NCBI GenBank assembly: GCA_902729315.2
Contig: LR746264.1
Coordinates: 10,075,878-10,139,877, forward strand
Direction of reading: 5' to 3'
DNA length: 64,000 bases
Source: Spirodela intermedia
Taxonomy: Eukaryota; Streptophyta; Magnoliopsida; Alismatales; Araceae
The position numbers were made by a program, and so were the translations under genes. The notes under the pieces were generated by a model. It had not been told where the DNA came from. It made no database searches and saw only the letters and a list, made by a program, of their open reading frames with translations. Below, in pieces: positions 23,901 to 34,028 of this stretch. Numbering within the stretch: the stretch's first letter is position 1; every line of letters begins with the position of its first letter.

Positions 23901-26341
23901 TCACATAAATCACATAGACTCGAGTTACCACTAGATTTAGTCTTTACTCATTAGAACAGCATGAACAATGAGCACATTGCTGGGGCATGTAATAAAACAC
24001 ACAAAAAAAAAAAAACCGAGATCTTCATACCAATTAAACAGGCAGAGCTTACACAGTTTGTCAGCTACAATCTGGGCCAATTTATGACGGTTCATAAACT
24101 ATGAGATTTTATTTTTTTTAATTATCTAAGAATCCTTTGAGGTTGTATATCTACTAATGGCACAGATAGGAATCCATATAGAATGAACATTTGGCAAAAT
24201 AGCTTTGAAGAAATCGAGCCTTGGGCAACCATGTTGAGAACACAAACCTTGGGTCCTTCCACACACTATGGAAATGAAAGTTTGGGATTACAAGAGTCGC
24301 ATTCAAATAACCCGCGACGGCAACTGCATTGCATATCTGTGAAACACGACACCCAAACAAAAATACCAGCCATGAGTTCGAAAAGGAACTGTGAAAAACT
24401 ACTTCGATGAGAATTAGATTCGGTCTAAGCAGCAGATCTCGTGTAATTATATCTGGTTCATGTTGACCAAGAAAAAAAGAGGGATCACCGAAATTCTCTG
24501 CTGATTTAAGCCACCATTTGCCTCGACATATATATAGCCGTTTGAATAGCCCAAACCTGAGTCAAGAGAGATGCAGCACTTAGCCTTTATGCAAATGGTC
24601 AAAGTATCTGCCAAAAAGAAAGATGCCACTGATGTGCTTTGATCCCACAAAACATAGCAGTATGTCAACCCAATTGTTCTCCACTGATATGCTCCATCCC
24701 CGCCAAAAATGTCACTGAGTTGTCGCCAAAATCTTGGAGATTACTACTTCTCTATTCCATGAATAGTAGTGGACAACGCGGCATCATCCACTAAGAATCA
24801 CACAATCATCTCACCCATCCGTCTACTAAATAGATTACAAAATAAGCCTTACTGCATAAAGGGTCGGTGTTTACCGCAGGGAATCTGCCATTCAGATCTC
24901 TACTCTGTTCTACATTGACAAGAAGTAGTCATTCATCGGCAGATTATGGGGCTGTTCCATCTACATTCTCTTCAGATAAGGTGAAATGATATAAACTGGA
25001 ATAGCTTATGAATGGAAGCATTTCATGAAGATCACGACCTTTCACATAAGACTCACCCTTTCTTTATCCATTCCTATTTTTGTTATGATACTTTGCTCAT
25101 TTTGTTTTTCATCAATGCACTCAGTTTGTCTCGTAAATATATGCTTTAGGAAGACCACATCACCGTATTTCTTCTAAGTTGTAAGCTGTAAATATATGAT
25201 AAAAACTGGAAAGGGAATCATATAAACCCCAATGCATAAGTTACCAAAACGAAACAAGATAATTTAGTGGACATATCAGTCGTATAAAACCAGGCAAGCA
25301 CAGAGAAAAAAGAAGAATAAAAAGTCAATAATAGTAATGAAAACATTCTTCCATACACAAGCAACAGAAGAAATTGTGTGCATTTCAGGAATGGAAGCGA
25401 CAACTATTTCCCTATTTTGTGATAGATCATACCATTTGAACTCCTGTTTATGCAAGGTCTCCATTCACCACCTTTAAGAGGGTGTCTCCATATTGCTGCT
25501 AGCTACAGCAAAGGTAGAAGCTTCAGTCGTGCTCAATCGACAACTAGCAAACTTTGCCACATTCCATGAATAAAATTAAAATATCTTGTAGACCAAAAAA
25601 AATGAAAAGTTTCACTTCCCCCCAGGATTATATTATTTTTTAAAAAAAATATATCTTCAGCAATAACTAATTTAGTTAATGAATATTGCTACTGGGGAAA
25701 AAAAAAAAAAAAAACGCACTGAAGACAGATGAGAACCACCATATAGAACCCGATGCCACCGATTCTTATGGGAGAAGACGGAAAATGAGAACGACGAGAA
25801 CCATGGCATCGGTAAACAAGGGTACAAGGGCTCAGATGAGAACGTCATACAAGAGCTCAGATCCTGACAGATCCCAGAGCTCGGCAACCGGTTGTAGCCT
25901 GATGAATTATAAAGGGCAATGGGGGGCCGACTGACCCAGTCTCCTCACCGAGTGGTCGGATGAATTATCTGAGTCCATCTCATGGCGGAGCCTCTGGTAG
26001 AGATGGGGACTGCGGTAGACGGACCCAGGTGGCGGCCGCATTATGATCCGCGGTACGACGTCCAACGATACGGTCCCCATGTAGAGGAGCATCCCGGAGA
26101 TATAGATGAGCGGGGCGAAGAGGAAGATTGCCTGCCGCCGGAGGAGGAGGGAAAGAAGCGCCCAAGCGATCCGCTGCGGCAGCGCCCTCATCTGCCCCCA
26201 CGGCTGCTGCTGAGCGAACCGCCCCCCCTTGGGCGGCCTCCCGTGCCGCAACCTCGGCGACCGCATCGGCGACGCCGGCGGCGACGGCGACGTGCTGCCG
26301 CTTCCTCCATTCGACAGCAGCCGATTGTACACCGCGTTCAT
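20959..26341 (-). CDS. GDP-fucose protein O-fucosyltransferase family protein
   Basis: Ten exons close in phase to 581 residues: 26341-25949, 25502-25433, 24556-24489, 24336-24248, 23796-23599, 22958-22754, 22644-22477, 21835-21668, 21567-21377 and 21154-20959. This is a type II membrane protein. A basic, Ser/Pro-rich cytosolic tail precedes one membrane span at about residues 70-92 ([20 protein letters not shown]), as for Golgi glycosyltransferases. Family motifs in order are [121 protein letters not shown] and [22 protein letters not shown] and the [12 protein letters not shown] stretch form the GDP-fucose-binding signature. The plant family is large and only a few members have known substrates, so the acceptor is unknown. 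A CT array lies in the 5' leader, just upstream of the start. Confidence 0.93.
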
Positions 26342-26396
26342 TCTTCTTCTCCCCCCTCCCCCCTCTCTTCCCTCTCCCCGCTGATTCCTTCCTTGG

Positions 26397-26445
<49 letters not shown>

Positions 26446-27567
26446 TATCTGGTGGGTTTTTGTGGGCGTCGTCCGGAAAATCGCACCTTTGCGATCCTGC
26501 GTGCGCAGCAGGTGGGAGGAGCCGCGGAGTGCAGTCACCCCCCCCCGCCAACGGCCTTTCACAGCTCGGCACGTGCTGAGCTGTTAGGGCACGTGCTGTG
26601 CGCCCCACGAGGTCTGCTGTTCCTATCCGTTATAGGACAAGAAACCCGCGGATCTCGGATGGGACCCGCAACCTACTCTCTCGCCTCGGCAGACGATCAA
26701 TCACATTCGCCCACTCGACCGCGACCCCAGGGCCGCTGATTCGATGGTCCTTCTCGAATCCGAGGGATCTACGGCGACCACGGCGGCCAGATTTTTTCGA
26801 CCCAGGATGTTAGGAGACCAGTCCACATTCTTTCTCCAGGTTGACCTACATTATTTAATATTTCAATCTTTTCCTAAAGTCATTACTATGAAATCGATGT
26901 CGTGGGCTAAAAACCGTGTTGACAACCCGTCATTTATAGCTATTTATATCAAATCCACGCAAATACATTATTAAAATAAAAAAGTGGCTTTTTTTACGGG
27001 TAAAAAAAATGTCAACACGTTTCATGGGAAAAAATGTGTTGTAATCATTCCATATAAAAAGAAGTGAAAATAATGAATCAATGTTAACAATTATTTCAGT
27101 TATTTATCCATATTTATGAAATTTAAATAATTTTAGAAAGTAAATACGATAAAGTAAATATAAATATATTTATTAACATAAAATCACTACCCAGTAGATA
27201 TTAATTTTTTTTAAGAAAAATAACATTTCAGTTATTTATCTATAATTATGAAAATAAAGATAAATTGAAAGGCCGATCAATTTACTCGCATACCCAATAA
27301 TAATACCCAAAAAATATAATATAATAATTATTATCATTAAATCACATATTAAAGCATTTTAAGAAAAAAAATGGTATTATTTCTATTTTAAGAAGAATAT
27401 ACGCGAGCACCACCAAACATCGGATCCGTCTAGCGGACCAAGCAGGCCCATTGGTATGGACAAATCTGGATCTAGTACCCCCCCCCCTTCCAAGGGGGTT
27501 CTGTTTGGTGACCAAGCTGGTTCTGTTTGGGGATCAGCGAAGGAAGCCCGGGGCGGCGGCGAAGGAG
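26342..27567. other. Head-to-head intergenic region between the fucosyltransferase (-) and Obg (+) genes
   Basis: About 1.2 kb. The left third is GC-rich leader with an AG array. The region from about 26840 to 27400 is very AT-rich and has short A/T runs. No coding sequence is recognised. Confidence 0.6.
26399..26442. repeat. (AG)n microsatellite in the 5' leader of the fucosyltransferase gene
   Basis: A perfect AG run of about 44 bp, 58 bases upstream of the fucosyltransferase start codon. It is CT on the gene strand. Confidence 0.95.
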
Positions 27568-29542
27568 ATGTGGCGCCGCCGTGCGGTTCAGACCCTGCTC
27601 GGTTTGTCGTGGAAGTCTCAGAACCATGGACATTCTCCTTCTTCTTCTTCTTCCTCGTCCCGGTTCTATTCGGGTTCGTCCGGGAAAAAGGGGAAGCTCG
27701 CACCTCTGCAGGTACCCCTTTCGTCTGCCGGTCTCAGTCGGATTGTCTTACTTTCTTCTAGGGTTTTTCTGCGAGTCTCCCCACTCCGAGGCGGTGGGAG
27801 TAGGATTGCGAGGGAAGAACGAGTCGCCCGATCATTCACGTCGGGTTTTTGACATTTTGTTATCGTCTCCTCTCAGGAGAGGAGGATGGTGGACAGGTTG
27901 AGGATATGGGCGAAAGGGGGTGAAGGTGGGAACGGGTGCTGGAGCACGCGGCGTAGCCGAACTGATCGCCACGGGAAAGCTGATGGTAGGGTCTCCGATC
28001 AATTCATCCGCACACATACACAGGCTCCAGATTTCCGGGGCTTCCACTTTGATTTCTCCGCGCCACAAATTTCACTGCAGGCGGGAACGGCGGAAGGGGT
28101 GGCGATGTCGTTCTTGAAAGCTCCGCCTCTGTCTGGGATTTCAGCAACCTGCAACATCACCTGGTACGCTCTCCGGCCGTCAGAATATCAGGAATCGTCG
28201 CCTGCCCAGATACATTTTTCGAGCAGAGTGGCTGATCGGTTCACCGTCTTCCTTCGCTCTAACTCATCTCTGGTTGCAACGTTCAGAATGCAAAGAGAGG
28301 CGGCAATGGAACTTCGAAGAACAGGATAGGAACCCGAGGAGCCGACAAGGTGCAAGAAGCCACCCGTCCTTGCTTCTTTTAGATGTGCATATCCATGAAT
28401 TCGTATGTTTTGATTGGTTCTTCTTGCCGTAGCTGGTGCAAGTTCCAGTTGGAACAGTCATTCATCTGGTCGACGGCGAAGCCCCCTTCTTCGTGGAGAA
28501 TCGCTGCTCTCACTCCCTACAGCCGTGGGAAATCCCCGACGCCGCAGAGTCCGAAGCCTCGCCACCCGACCAGCAGAACGACTGCGAAATTGGATGTCGC
28601 GATGGAGCCTCTTCTTCCTCCAGCGATCGTAAATGGCGATCCTTGAGCGAAAGCTCAGAACCGTCATCGTCGTCCTCGTCCTCGTCTTCGGAAGATGATG
28701 GGTATGAAATCGAAGACTCCGGCGAGGAGGAGCAGAGAGAGGAAATACTGCACTCTGTGGCGGAGCTGACCCAGCCGGGGCTGCGGATAGTCATAGCCTG
28801 CGGCGGCGAAGGCGGTCTCGGCAATTCCTCCGTCGGAAGAGCTTCAAGACCCCAGAGGACGGGGGCCATGGATAGGAGGGACGACGGCTCCTCTGAACCA
28901 GAAGCCCTGACCGTCGGCGCCGCCGGCTCGGAAGCAACGCTGATCTTGGAGCTGAAGAGCATCGCCGACGTGGGTCTGGTGGGGATGCCCAATGCCGGTA
29001 AGAGCACCCTCTTGGGAGCCATCTCCCCGGCGAAGCCCATCGTCGGCGACTACGCGTTCACCACTCTCCGGCCGAACATCGGGAACCTGAGCTACGAGGA
29101 CTTCTTCTCCGTGACGGTGGCGGACATCCCCGGGATCATCAAGGGAGCTCACGAGAACCGCGGGCTGGGGCACGCCTTCCTCCGCCACATCGAGCGCACT
29201 AAGGTCCTGGCCTACGTGGTAGACTTGGCGGCGGCGCTGGGCGTCCGGCGGGGGGCACCGCCGTGGGAGCAGCTGAGGGACCTGGTGGTGGAGCTCGAGC
29301 GCCACCAGGAGGGCCTGTCGGCGCGGCCGTCGCTCGTGGTGGCGAACAAGGTGGACGAGGACGGCGCCGAGGCGGTGTTTGAGGAGCTGAGGAGGAGAGT
29401 ACTGGGTGTTCCCATCTTCGCCGTCTCCGCCGTGTTGGAGGAGGGAGTGCCCGAGCTGAAGGCCGGCCTCAGGAGGCTCATCGACGGCGGCGATTCCGCC
29501 GCCGCCGGCGGGATCAGGCTGGAGAAGATCGTCGTCGACTGA
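27568..29542 (+). CDS. OBG: Obg-family GTPase, probably mitochondrial (OBGM-like)
   Basis: Five exons (27568-27711, 27877-27985, 28081-28163, 28287-28349, 28433-29542) join in phase to 502 residues. The N-terminus is basic and Ser/Arg-rich (MWRRRAVQTLLGL, then a Ser run), fitting an organelle transit peptide. The Obg fold follows, with Gly-rich motifs RMVDRLRIWAKGGEGGNGC, GGNGGRGGDVVLE, NAKRGGNG and LVQVPVGTVIHLV, and is completed by IACGGEGGLGN after an insertion of about 85 residues rich in Ser, Asp and Glu. The G domain has G1 GMPNAGKSTLL, G3 ADIPGIIKGAHENRGLGHAF, G4 NKVD and the G5-like FAVSAV. Obg proteins act in large ribosomal subunit assembly. The acidic insertion inside the Obg fold is what I would expect of the plant mitochondrial type, so organelle assignment is an inference. 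No C-terminal OCT domain is present. Confidence 0.93.
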
Positions 29543-29790
29543 TAGGAGACGGTTGCAGAGGAGACTTTGCTTCCTTCCACCTGCTGATCTCCATCGTTTT
29601 CTTTTCCGAGATCGGGAAATGAAAAATCAAAGTTTGCTTCTTGATCAAAGAACGTGATGATGTCGACAAACATCTTACGATTATATAATTTTATCGATAA
29701 CTTTAAAAATAAATAAGTCCTCGCCGACAAGCAATCTTTATTACTACTATAACTCACCGACCACCTTATCTCTCCTCCAAAAAGAACCTT
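29543..29790. other. 3' flank of the Obg gene
   Basis: A short spacer containing the Obg 3' untranslated region on the plus strand and, at 29779-29783, an A5 run that serves as a T5 pol III terminator for the tRNA on the minus strand. Confidence 0.6.
29779..29783 (-). terminator. Pol III terminator of tRNA-Lys
   Basis: Five T on the minus strand begin eight bases after the tRNA 3' end, the usual pol III stop signal. Confidence 0.7.
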
Positions 29791-29863
29791 CGCCCACCGT
29801 GGGGCTCGAACCCACGACCACAAGGTTAAGAGCCTTGCGCTCTACCGACTGAGCTAGACGGGC
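29791..29863 (-). tRNA. tRNA-Lys (CUU)
   Basis: A 73-nt cloverleaf on the minus strand. The acceptor arm GCCCGTC pairs with GGTGGGC, with two G-U pairs, and G is the discriminator base. The A box is TAGCTCAGTCGG and the B box is GGTTCGAGCCC. The anticodon loop CTCTTAA gives anticodon CUU, hence lysine. There is no intron and no encoded CCA. All canonical features are present, so it is probably functional. Confidence 0.96.
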
Positions 29864-30429
29864 TTGTCAGAGGATTGCTGAAAATTTGTATCTAGTTCGG
29901 TTTTCAACCCCGAAGGCCGAATTTTCTCTCTTTTTGTTTAGTCCATCAAGAAAGCCAAGGGTTACGTGCACTCCTCTCCTTCTCTTCTCCCTTCCCTCCT
30001 CTCTTCGACCGCACAGAAGAAGAGGAAGTCAACGACACGATGCCCGTCCAATTACTACAATAAGTAGTATCACCTCAACTGGATCCCCGCCCGATGGCGA
30101 CCGGTCGACTCTGTTCCCCCCACATCTTCTCCTATCGATCACGTCCTCGTTGGCTTCTACCAGATCACATCTCGCGAGGGATTTCAGGGCTCGCGCATGG
30201 AGAGCAACTAAAAATCGCTTCTTCGCTTACCGGCTCATCACAGCCCCGACGTCAGTGACGACGACGGGAGCGCGGCGTGGAGAGCACGCCGGGGGCTGGA
30301 GGATGCCGGACGGCAGCAGGGGGCCCGCCGCCGATTGGTTATTTATAGCTCCCTCCCACCTTCGTCTTCCTTCCTCATCCCACTCGATTCCATCCTCAGG
30401 TATCGGAAGGAAGTCTCCTCTCTGTGAAG
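29864..30429. other. Promoter region of the metallothionein gene
   Basis: About 570 bases between the tRNA and the metallothionein start. The distal part is CT-rich. The proximal part has an inverted CCAAT at about 30334-30338 and a TATA-like element at 30339-30349. An open frame of 190 codons across it (29886-30458) has no recognisable product and overlaps the promoter. Confidence 0.6.
30339..30349 (+). promoter_or_regulatory. Probable TATA box of the metallothionein gene
   Basis: TTATTTATAGC lies about 85 bases upstream of the ATG, with ATTGG immediately before it. The spacing suits a short-leader, strongly expressed gene. Confidence 0.6.
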
Positions 30430-30792
30430 ATGCCTTGCGGGTGTGGTTCCAACTGTAGCTGCGGCTCCGGCTGTCGCTGCGAGTAAGTCCCCTCTCCTCT
30501 TCCCCTTCCTAACATCGCCGCTTTCTTCTCCGATCATCGTCATCCTCATCATCGCCATGGTCGTCTTCTCTTGTGATGGCAGGACACAGAAGACGGCCGC
30601 AGCCCCGACCGAGGTCCTCGGAGTCGCCCCGGAGAAGCGGTAGGTCCCCTCGCTGCTCTGATCATCCCCTTAGAGTGTCGTCTTCTTCCCCTGGCTTATC
30701 CCGCTGAAACGATCAGGTCTACGGCCGTCGCTAGCGCGAGGGAGGGTTGCCGCTGCGGGTCAAGCTGCAGATGCAACCCCTGCAACTGCTGA
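30430..30792 (+). CDS. MT1: Type 1 plant metallothionein, short form
   Basis: Three small exons (30430-30482, 30583-30639, 30717-30792) join in phase to 61 residues, too short and split for a plain ORF scan. The N-terminal domain (MPCGCGSNCSCGSGCRCE) has three Cys-X-Cys pairs. The C-terminal domain (GCRCGSSCRCNPCNC) has three more, ending at the last residue. Six plus six CXC cysteines define plant type 1. The linker carries VLGVAPEK, common in type 1 proteins, but is only about 28 residues where 35-45 is usual, and it lacks the aromatic MYPD-like element. The protein binds Cu and Zn through cysteine thiolates in the cytosol. TATA and CCAAT elements lie just upstream. Confidence 0.9.
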
Positions 30793-31263
30793 TTCTGATG
30801 TCTCCGTGAATAAAAACTCTCCTCCCCGTTCGTCGTGTAGCTGTGCGTTGTGGCCTGTGTTGTGATTTGAAGGCTTGTAGAATAACATACTAGCCATGAG
30901 GGACGACCCGCCGCTGCTGCAACGGCGGGCTCCTCCGTCTCGGCAATGGCTAGCCGCTGCCGTAGCATGATCCATGGATCTCCCTGCTCACCTGCTGCTT
31001 TGCCATGTAGCGCGTGTACGTTGTGGAGTTTGTTCTTAATATGCTCGTATGCTGTTTTGAAGTAAACTGCTACTCTTTGACCTATGTAACCCGTTCGTTG
31101 ACTTCATAAGATTCTGCTTCGTATAATCAGTCTCTCAGTGGCCATATAAATCGACAACAGCTTCAGAAAAAAGCTCGCAACTCATCCCACATCATCGACA
31201 GATCAATAAATTCGTATCCCATCTGCCAGTTTTGATTATTTCCCGGGCTCATTTTCTGCCGGA

Positions 31264-31530
31264 TCAGATAGAACAGGAAGCGATCTCAGTATCACTCCCC
31301 CGAAGAATCAAGTCGACACTTACCCGTTTGAGATTCGGAGGGGAGCTGGACGATGCTGGCCGAATCTGAAGAACAAGCAAGCAGAAGAGCATAGCGGTCA
31401 ACGCCTTCTTCGCGTATCCTTTCCGACCGCGATGACGGCGAGTTGTGTCATCAGGCGATGAAGAGGCAATCCGCATGAACGGACAGCATGGTTGACTTTT
31501 TCGACCATCTTTTTCAATAAATCCAGACAA
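31264..31530 (-). CDS. Possible first exon of a small secreted-peptide-like gene
   Basis: An 88-codon frame. A basic stretch (TTRRHRGRKGYAKK) precedes a hydrophobic run (ALTAMLFCLLVLQI) and then Ser/Pro residues, which resembles a signal-peptide region. A strong donor-like GTAAGT lies in the frame just after the LKR codons (about 31316-31321), so the real product may continue in a downstream exon. I found no convincing partner exon between here and the metallothionein gene. No known peptide motif is visible. It may be chance. Confidence 0.2.
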   Translation of the reverse strand: MSGFIEKDGRKSQPCCPFMRIASSSPDDTTRRHRGRKGYAKKALTAMLFCLLVLQIRPASSSSPPNLKRVSVDLILRGSDTEIASCSI

Positions 31531-31716
31531 CGAAGGATTCCTACCGTGAAAGTTATTAGAAAAGTCGTCATCAGCGTGAATTTCTCAGGAAAATTCCCCG
31601 GACTTTTTCACGAAGCCTGGGAGCAGAGTCAATTAGACGGCTGCCCATAATCTATGATTTTGGACGGAAAAAATAATTTATTTATGAAAATATAAGACAT
31701 CAGGAGTCTATCTTAG

Positions 31717-31743
<27 letters not shown>
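31717..31743. repeat. (AT)n microsatellite
   Basis: An AT dinucleotide run of about 27 bp in the intergenic region. Confidence 0.93.
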
Positions 31744-31747
<4 letters not shown>

Positions 31748-32693
31748 CCAAGAAAAGAAAGGATTCCTTGCCACATTGTGAAGTGACTAAAATGAGGTGT
31801 TTCAGCTGGACGGGCAGTAATAACCACGATGAACAAGTTTGACGTTTAGAAATAATCCTACAGATAAAACATAGCTAATAAGCACATGCGTTGACTTTTA
31901 TGCTGATGACAGAGAAGCCAAAAAAAAATCGAAGTTTTTTTCTATACAAATAATATTTTTCATAAAGTTTCGCGAGAAGTTTCACTCGCTCTTGGGCCGA
32001 GCCCAGAAGACGACGGGCCTGGACCGGGCCACAAAATCTACCACTATATCCGCGCCAATATCTCAGAAAAGCTGCTGTACGATACGTCAGTGCCCACGAT
32101 TCTCCGCAGTTTCTAATCCATGTGCATGGCCTGATCTAGAGAGAGAGAGAGAGAGAGAGGCAGAAGAAGAATGATGAGGGTGGCACCGGGAGAGGGTAAA
32201 GGTATGGGCGGAGAGGGGAGATGGGTCCTGTACAGGGCGACGGCGTGATTAAAGGTCAATCGAGGAAAGGCTGGGGATGGGGTCTCCTGTGCCCCCTTTT
32301 CTTTCCCCCTTTGTCAAACAGGAAAGTCAGTAGGAGGAAGACGAGCAGAATTGGCCGATCGCCCACTATTTTCGTACACCATCGTCGTCCGTCTACCCAC
32401 CCCCACTCTATCTTTCTCCCTCTACTCCTGGCCAGTTTCCGGATCGAAAGAGAGCGCTGTCGAGGAACATCGACGGCGGGGATGTCGACGAGTCGGAATG
32501 CTCGAAGCTTTCTGTATCGACCCAGGGAAGCTCTTCCGAATATGACGGCCACTCGGGTGCGAACAATCAGTATTTAGTAACTAATTTACAGAAGGGGTAG
32601 GAAGATGACGCGCAGATCCAGGGAGAAAAGAAGCTCGGCATTGGGAAGAGATAATAGCGGAGGAAGGGAACGGAGAGGATGGTGGTCCTCAGT

Positions 32694-33319
32694 TCAGTGG
32701 GCGACGGCGACGGGGGGGTTGAAGGTGATGCTCCTCTGGCTGGGCTGGGCGAGCATTGCTGTGTGGTCGAGGAAGTCCTTCAGGGCGACGACCGATTCCA
32801 GGAGGGTGCGCAGGTCGTCGGCCCTCTGGAACCCGGCGGCACCGGCGCGGCGGACGGCGTAGACGTAGAAGGTGAGGGCGCCCTTGCGGAACTTGAAGCG
32901 GGCCATCTCGCAGCCGGCGATCCCCCGGATGAGCTTCCGGTTGACCTCCCCGAGGGGGATCACCGCCGGCCAGAGCCGGTCAACGGCCGCCTTCATGCCC
33001 TCCGAGTCGAAGACGAAGAGCAGCACCTTCGACTTGCGGGTGCCCAGCCCCAGCGTGAGCGTGTGCCACGCCTCGTGAGCCAGCACGGTGAAGCTGGTCG
33101 GCACGTAGGCCGTGGTCGACGGGAATGGCAGCGGGCTCCGCTGCGGCGGCGCCACCGAGATCAGGCGGAGCAACTCGAGGGCGCCGGCGCGGCGCACGGT
33201 GAAGTGCTTCACCACAAACTGCCCCCCGAAGCGCACGCCCTTCACGTCCGCGCTCGCCTTAAAATGTGGGTCCGCAGCAGGCGCTGTCGTCCCCTCCGGC
33301 GCCGGCCTACTGGATTGCC

Positions 33320-33354
<35 letters not shown>

Positions 33355-33398
33355 TTCTGCTTCTGCTTCTGCTTCTTCTTCTTCTCCTTCTCTTCCAT
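32694..33398 (-). CDS. Uncharacterised plant protein with a Lys/Gln/Thr repeat at the N-terminus
   Basis: A single exon of 234 residues with strong GC-rich codon use. Residues 1-28 are low complexity: Glu/Lys, then repeated KQ and TQ pairs from tandem hexanucleotides. From about residue 50 the sequence looks like a folded globular domain (VKGVRFGGQFVVKHFTVRR, YVPTSFTVLAHEAWHTLTLG, KSKVLLFVFDSEGMKAAVDR, GCEMARFKFRKGALTFYVYA, VALKDFLDHTAML). There is no signal peptide and no membrane span. The composition and evenness of the core argue for a real, conserved protein, but I cannot name its domain or function. The stop lies about 0.6 kb upstream of nothing else on that strand, so it is its own unit. 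Confidence 0.8.
33319..33380. repeat. Coding hexanucleotide repeat
   Basis: Tandem TCTGCG units (five) run into TCTGCT units on the plus strand. On the gene strand they are CAGACG (Gln-Thr) and CAGAAG (Gln-Lys), within the first 28 codons of the 32694-33398 gene. The six-base period keeps the reading frame whatever the copy number. Confidence 0.93.
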
Positions 33399-34028
33399 GG
33401 AAGGAGCTGAATGGTCCTCGAGGGGCCCTTTCCTTTTATGGGCGCCTGCTCAGCCAGGCCGTCGCCATTCCCCGCGTCTTCTTCTTTCCCTATAATCCCG
33501 CAGACGTCCGGCTTGGCACTTTACACAGCAGTTGCTATTTTTCTACTCGGTATTCCTCCCCCTACTCGGGATCGGCGACGGCGAGCCCGCCGCCGGCCAT
33601 TAATAAACCGCACCTTCTTTAGATGGAGCAGGCCCGCCAGCTCCTGCTGCCCGGTCTCGCACTACTTTATAATCCCCTCCCTGACGCCATCAGCTCCTCC
33701 CACGCGCCACCTCCTTTTCCCATTAAATGCCGGCGCGCCGCCACGGCGAGCCTCCGCGCAGCCCGAATCCATCGTCTACTGCTGCTCGACAAGATTGCGG
33801 CGCCCCATGAACTAGTGCGATTGGTGGTGGGGGGAAGGCGGCTAACCTGCGGTGGCGGTGGGGCGGCGCCGCCGGGTGAAAGGATGCCACTGGTGGCGGA
33901 GAACCACTGACACTATGAAGATAAAACTAGGAAGGGACCCCATGAAAATCGGAGATGAAATGATGTGAAAGGCCAATAAATTTGAATAATGTACAAGAGA
34001 TTGGAAGGTAAAGTAGAGCTTGGGGCGA
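33399..34028. other. Upstream region of the uncharacterised gene and 3' flank of LST8
   Basis: About 630 bases, GC-rich and pyrimidine-rich near the uncharacterised gene. Open frames across it on the plus strand (33411-33815, 33623-33910) overlap low-complexity sequence and have no family resemblance. Confidence 0.55.

Larger units (their letters stand above)
30793..32693. other. Intergenic region between metallothionein and the uncharacterised gene
   Basis: About 1.9 kb. The left part holds the metallothionein 3' untranslated region. One signal-peptide-like open frame at 31264-31530 is listed separately. An AT array lies at 31717-31743. A GA tract occurs at about 32139-32158. The rest has no recognisable gene on either strand. 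Confidence 0.55.

Noticed and set aside
29886-30458. A 190-codon plus-strand frame upstream of metallothionein
   Set aside because: It crosses the TATA box and start codon of the metallothionein gene and resembles no family.
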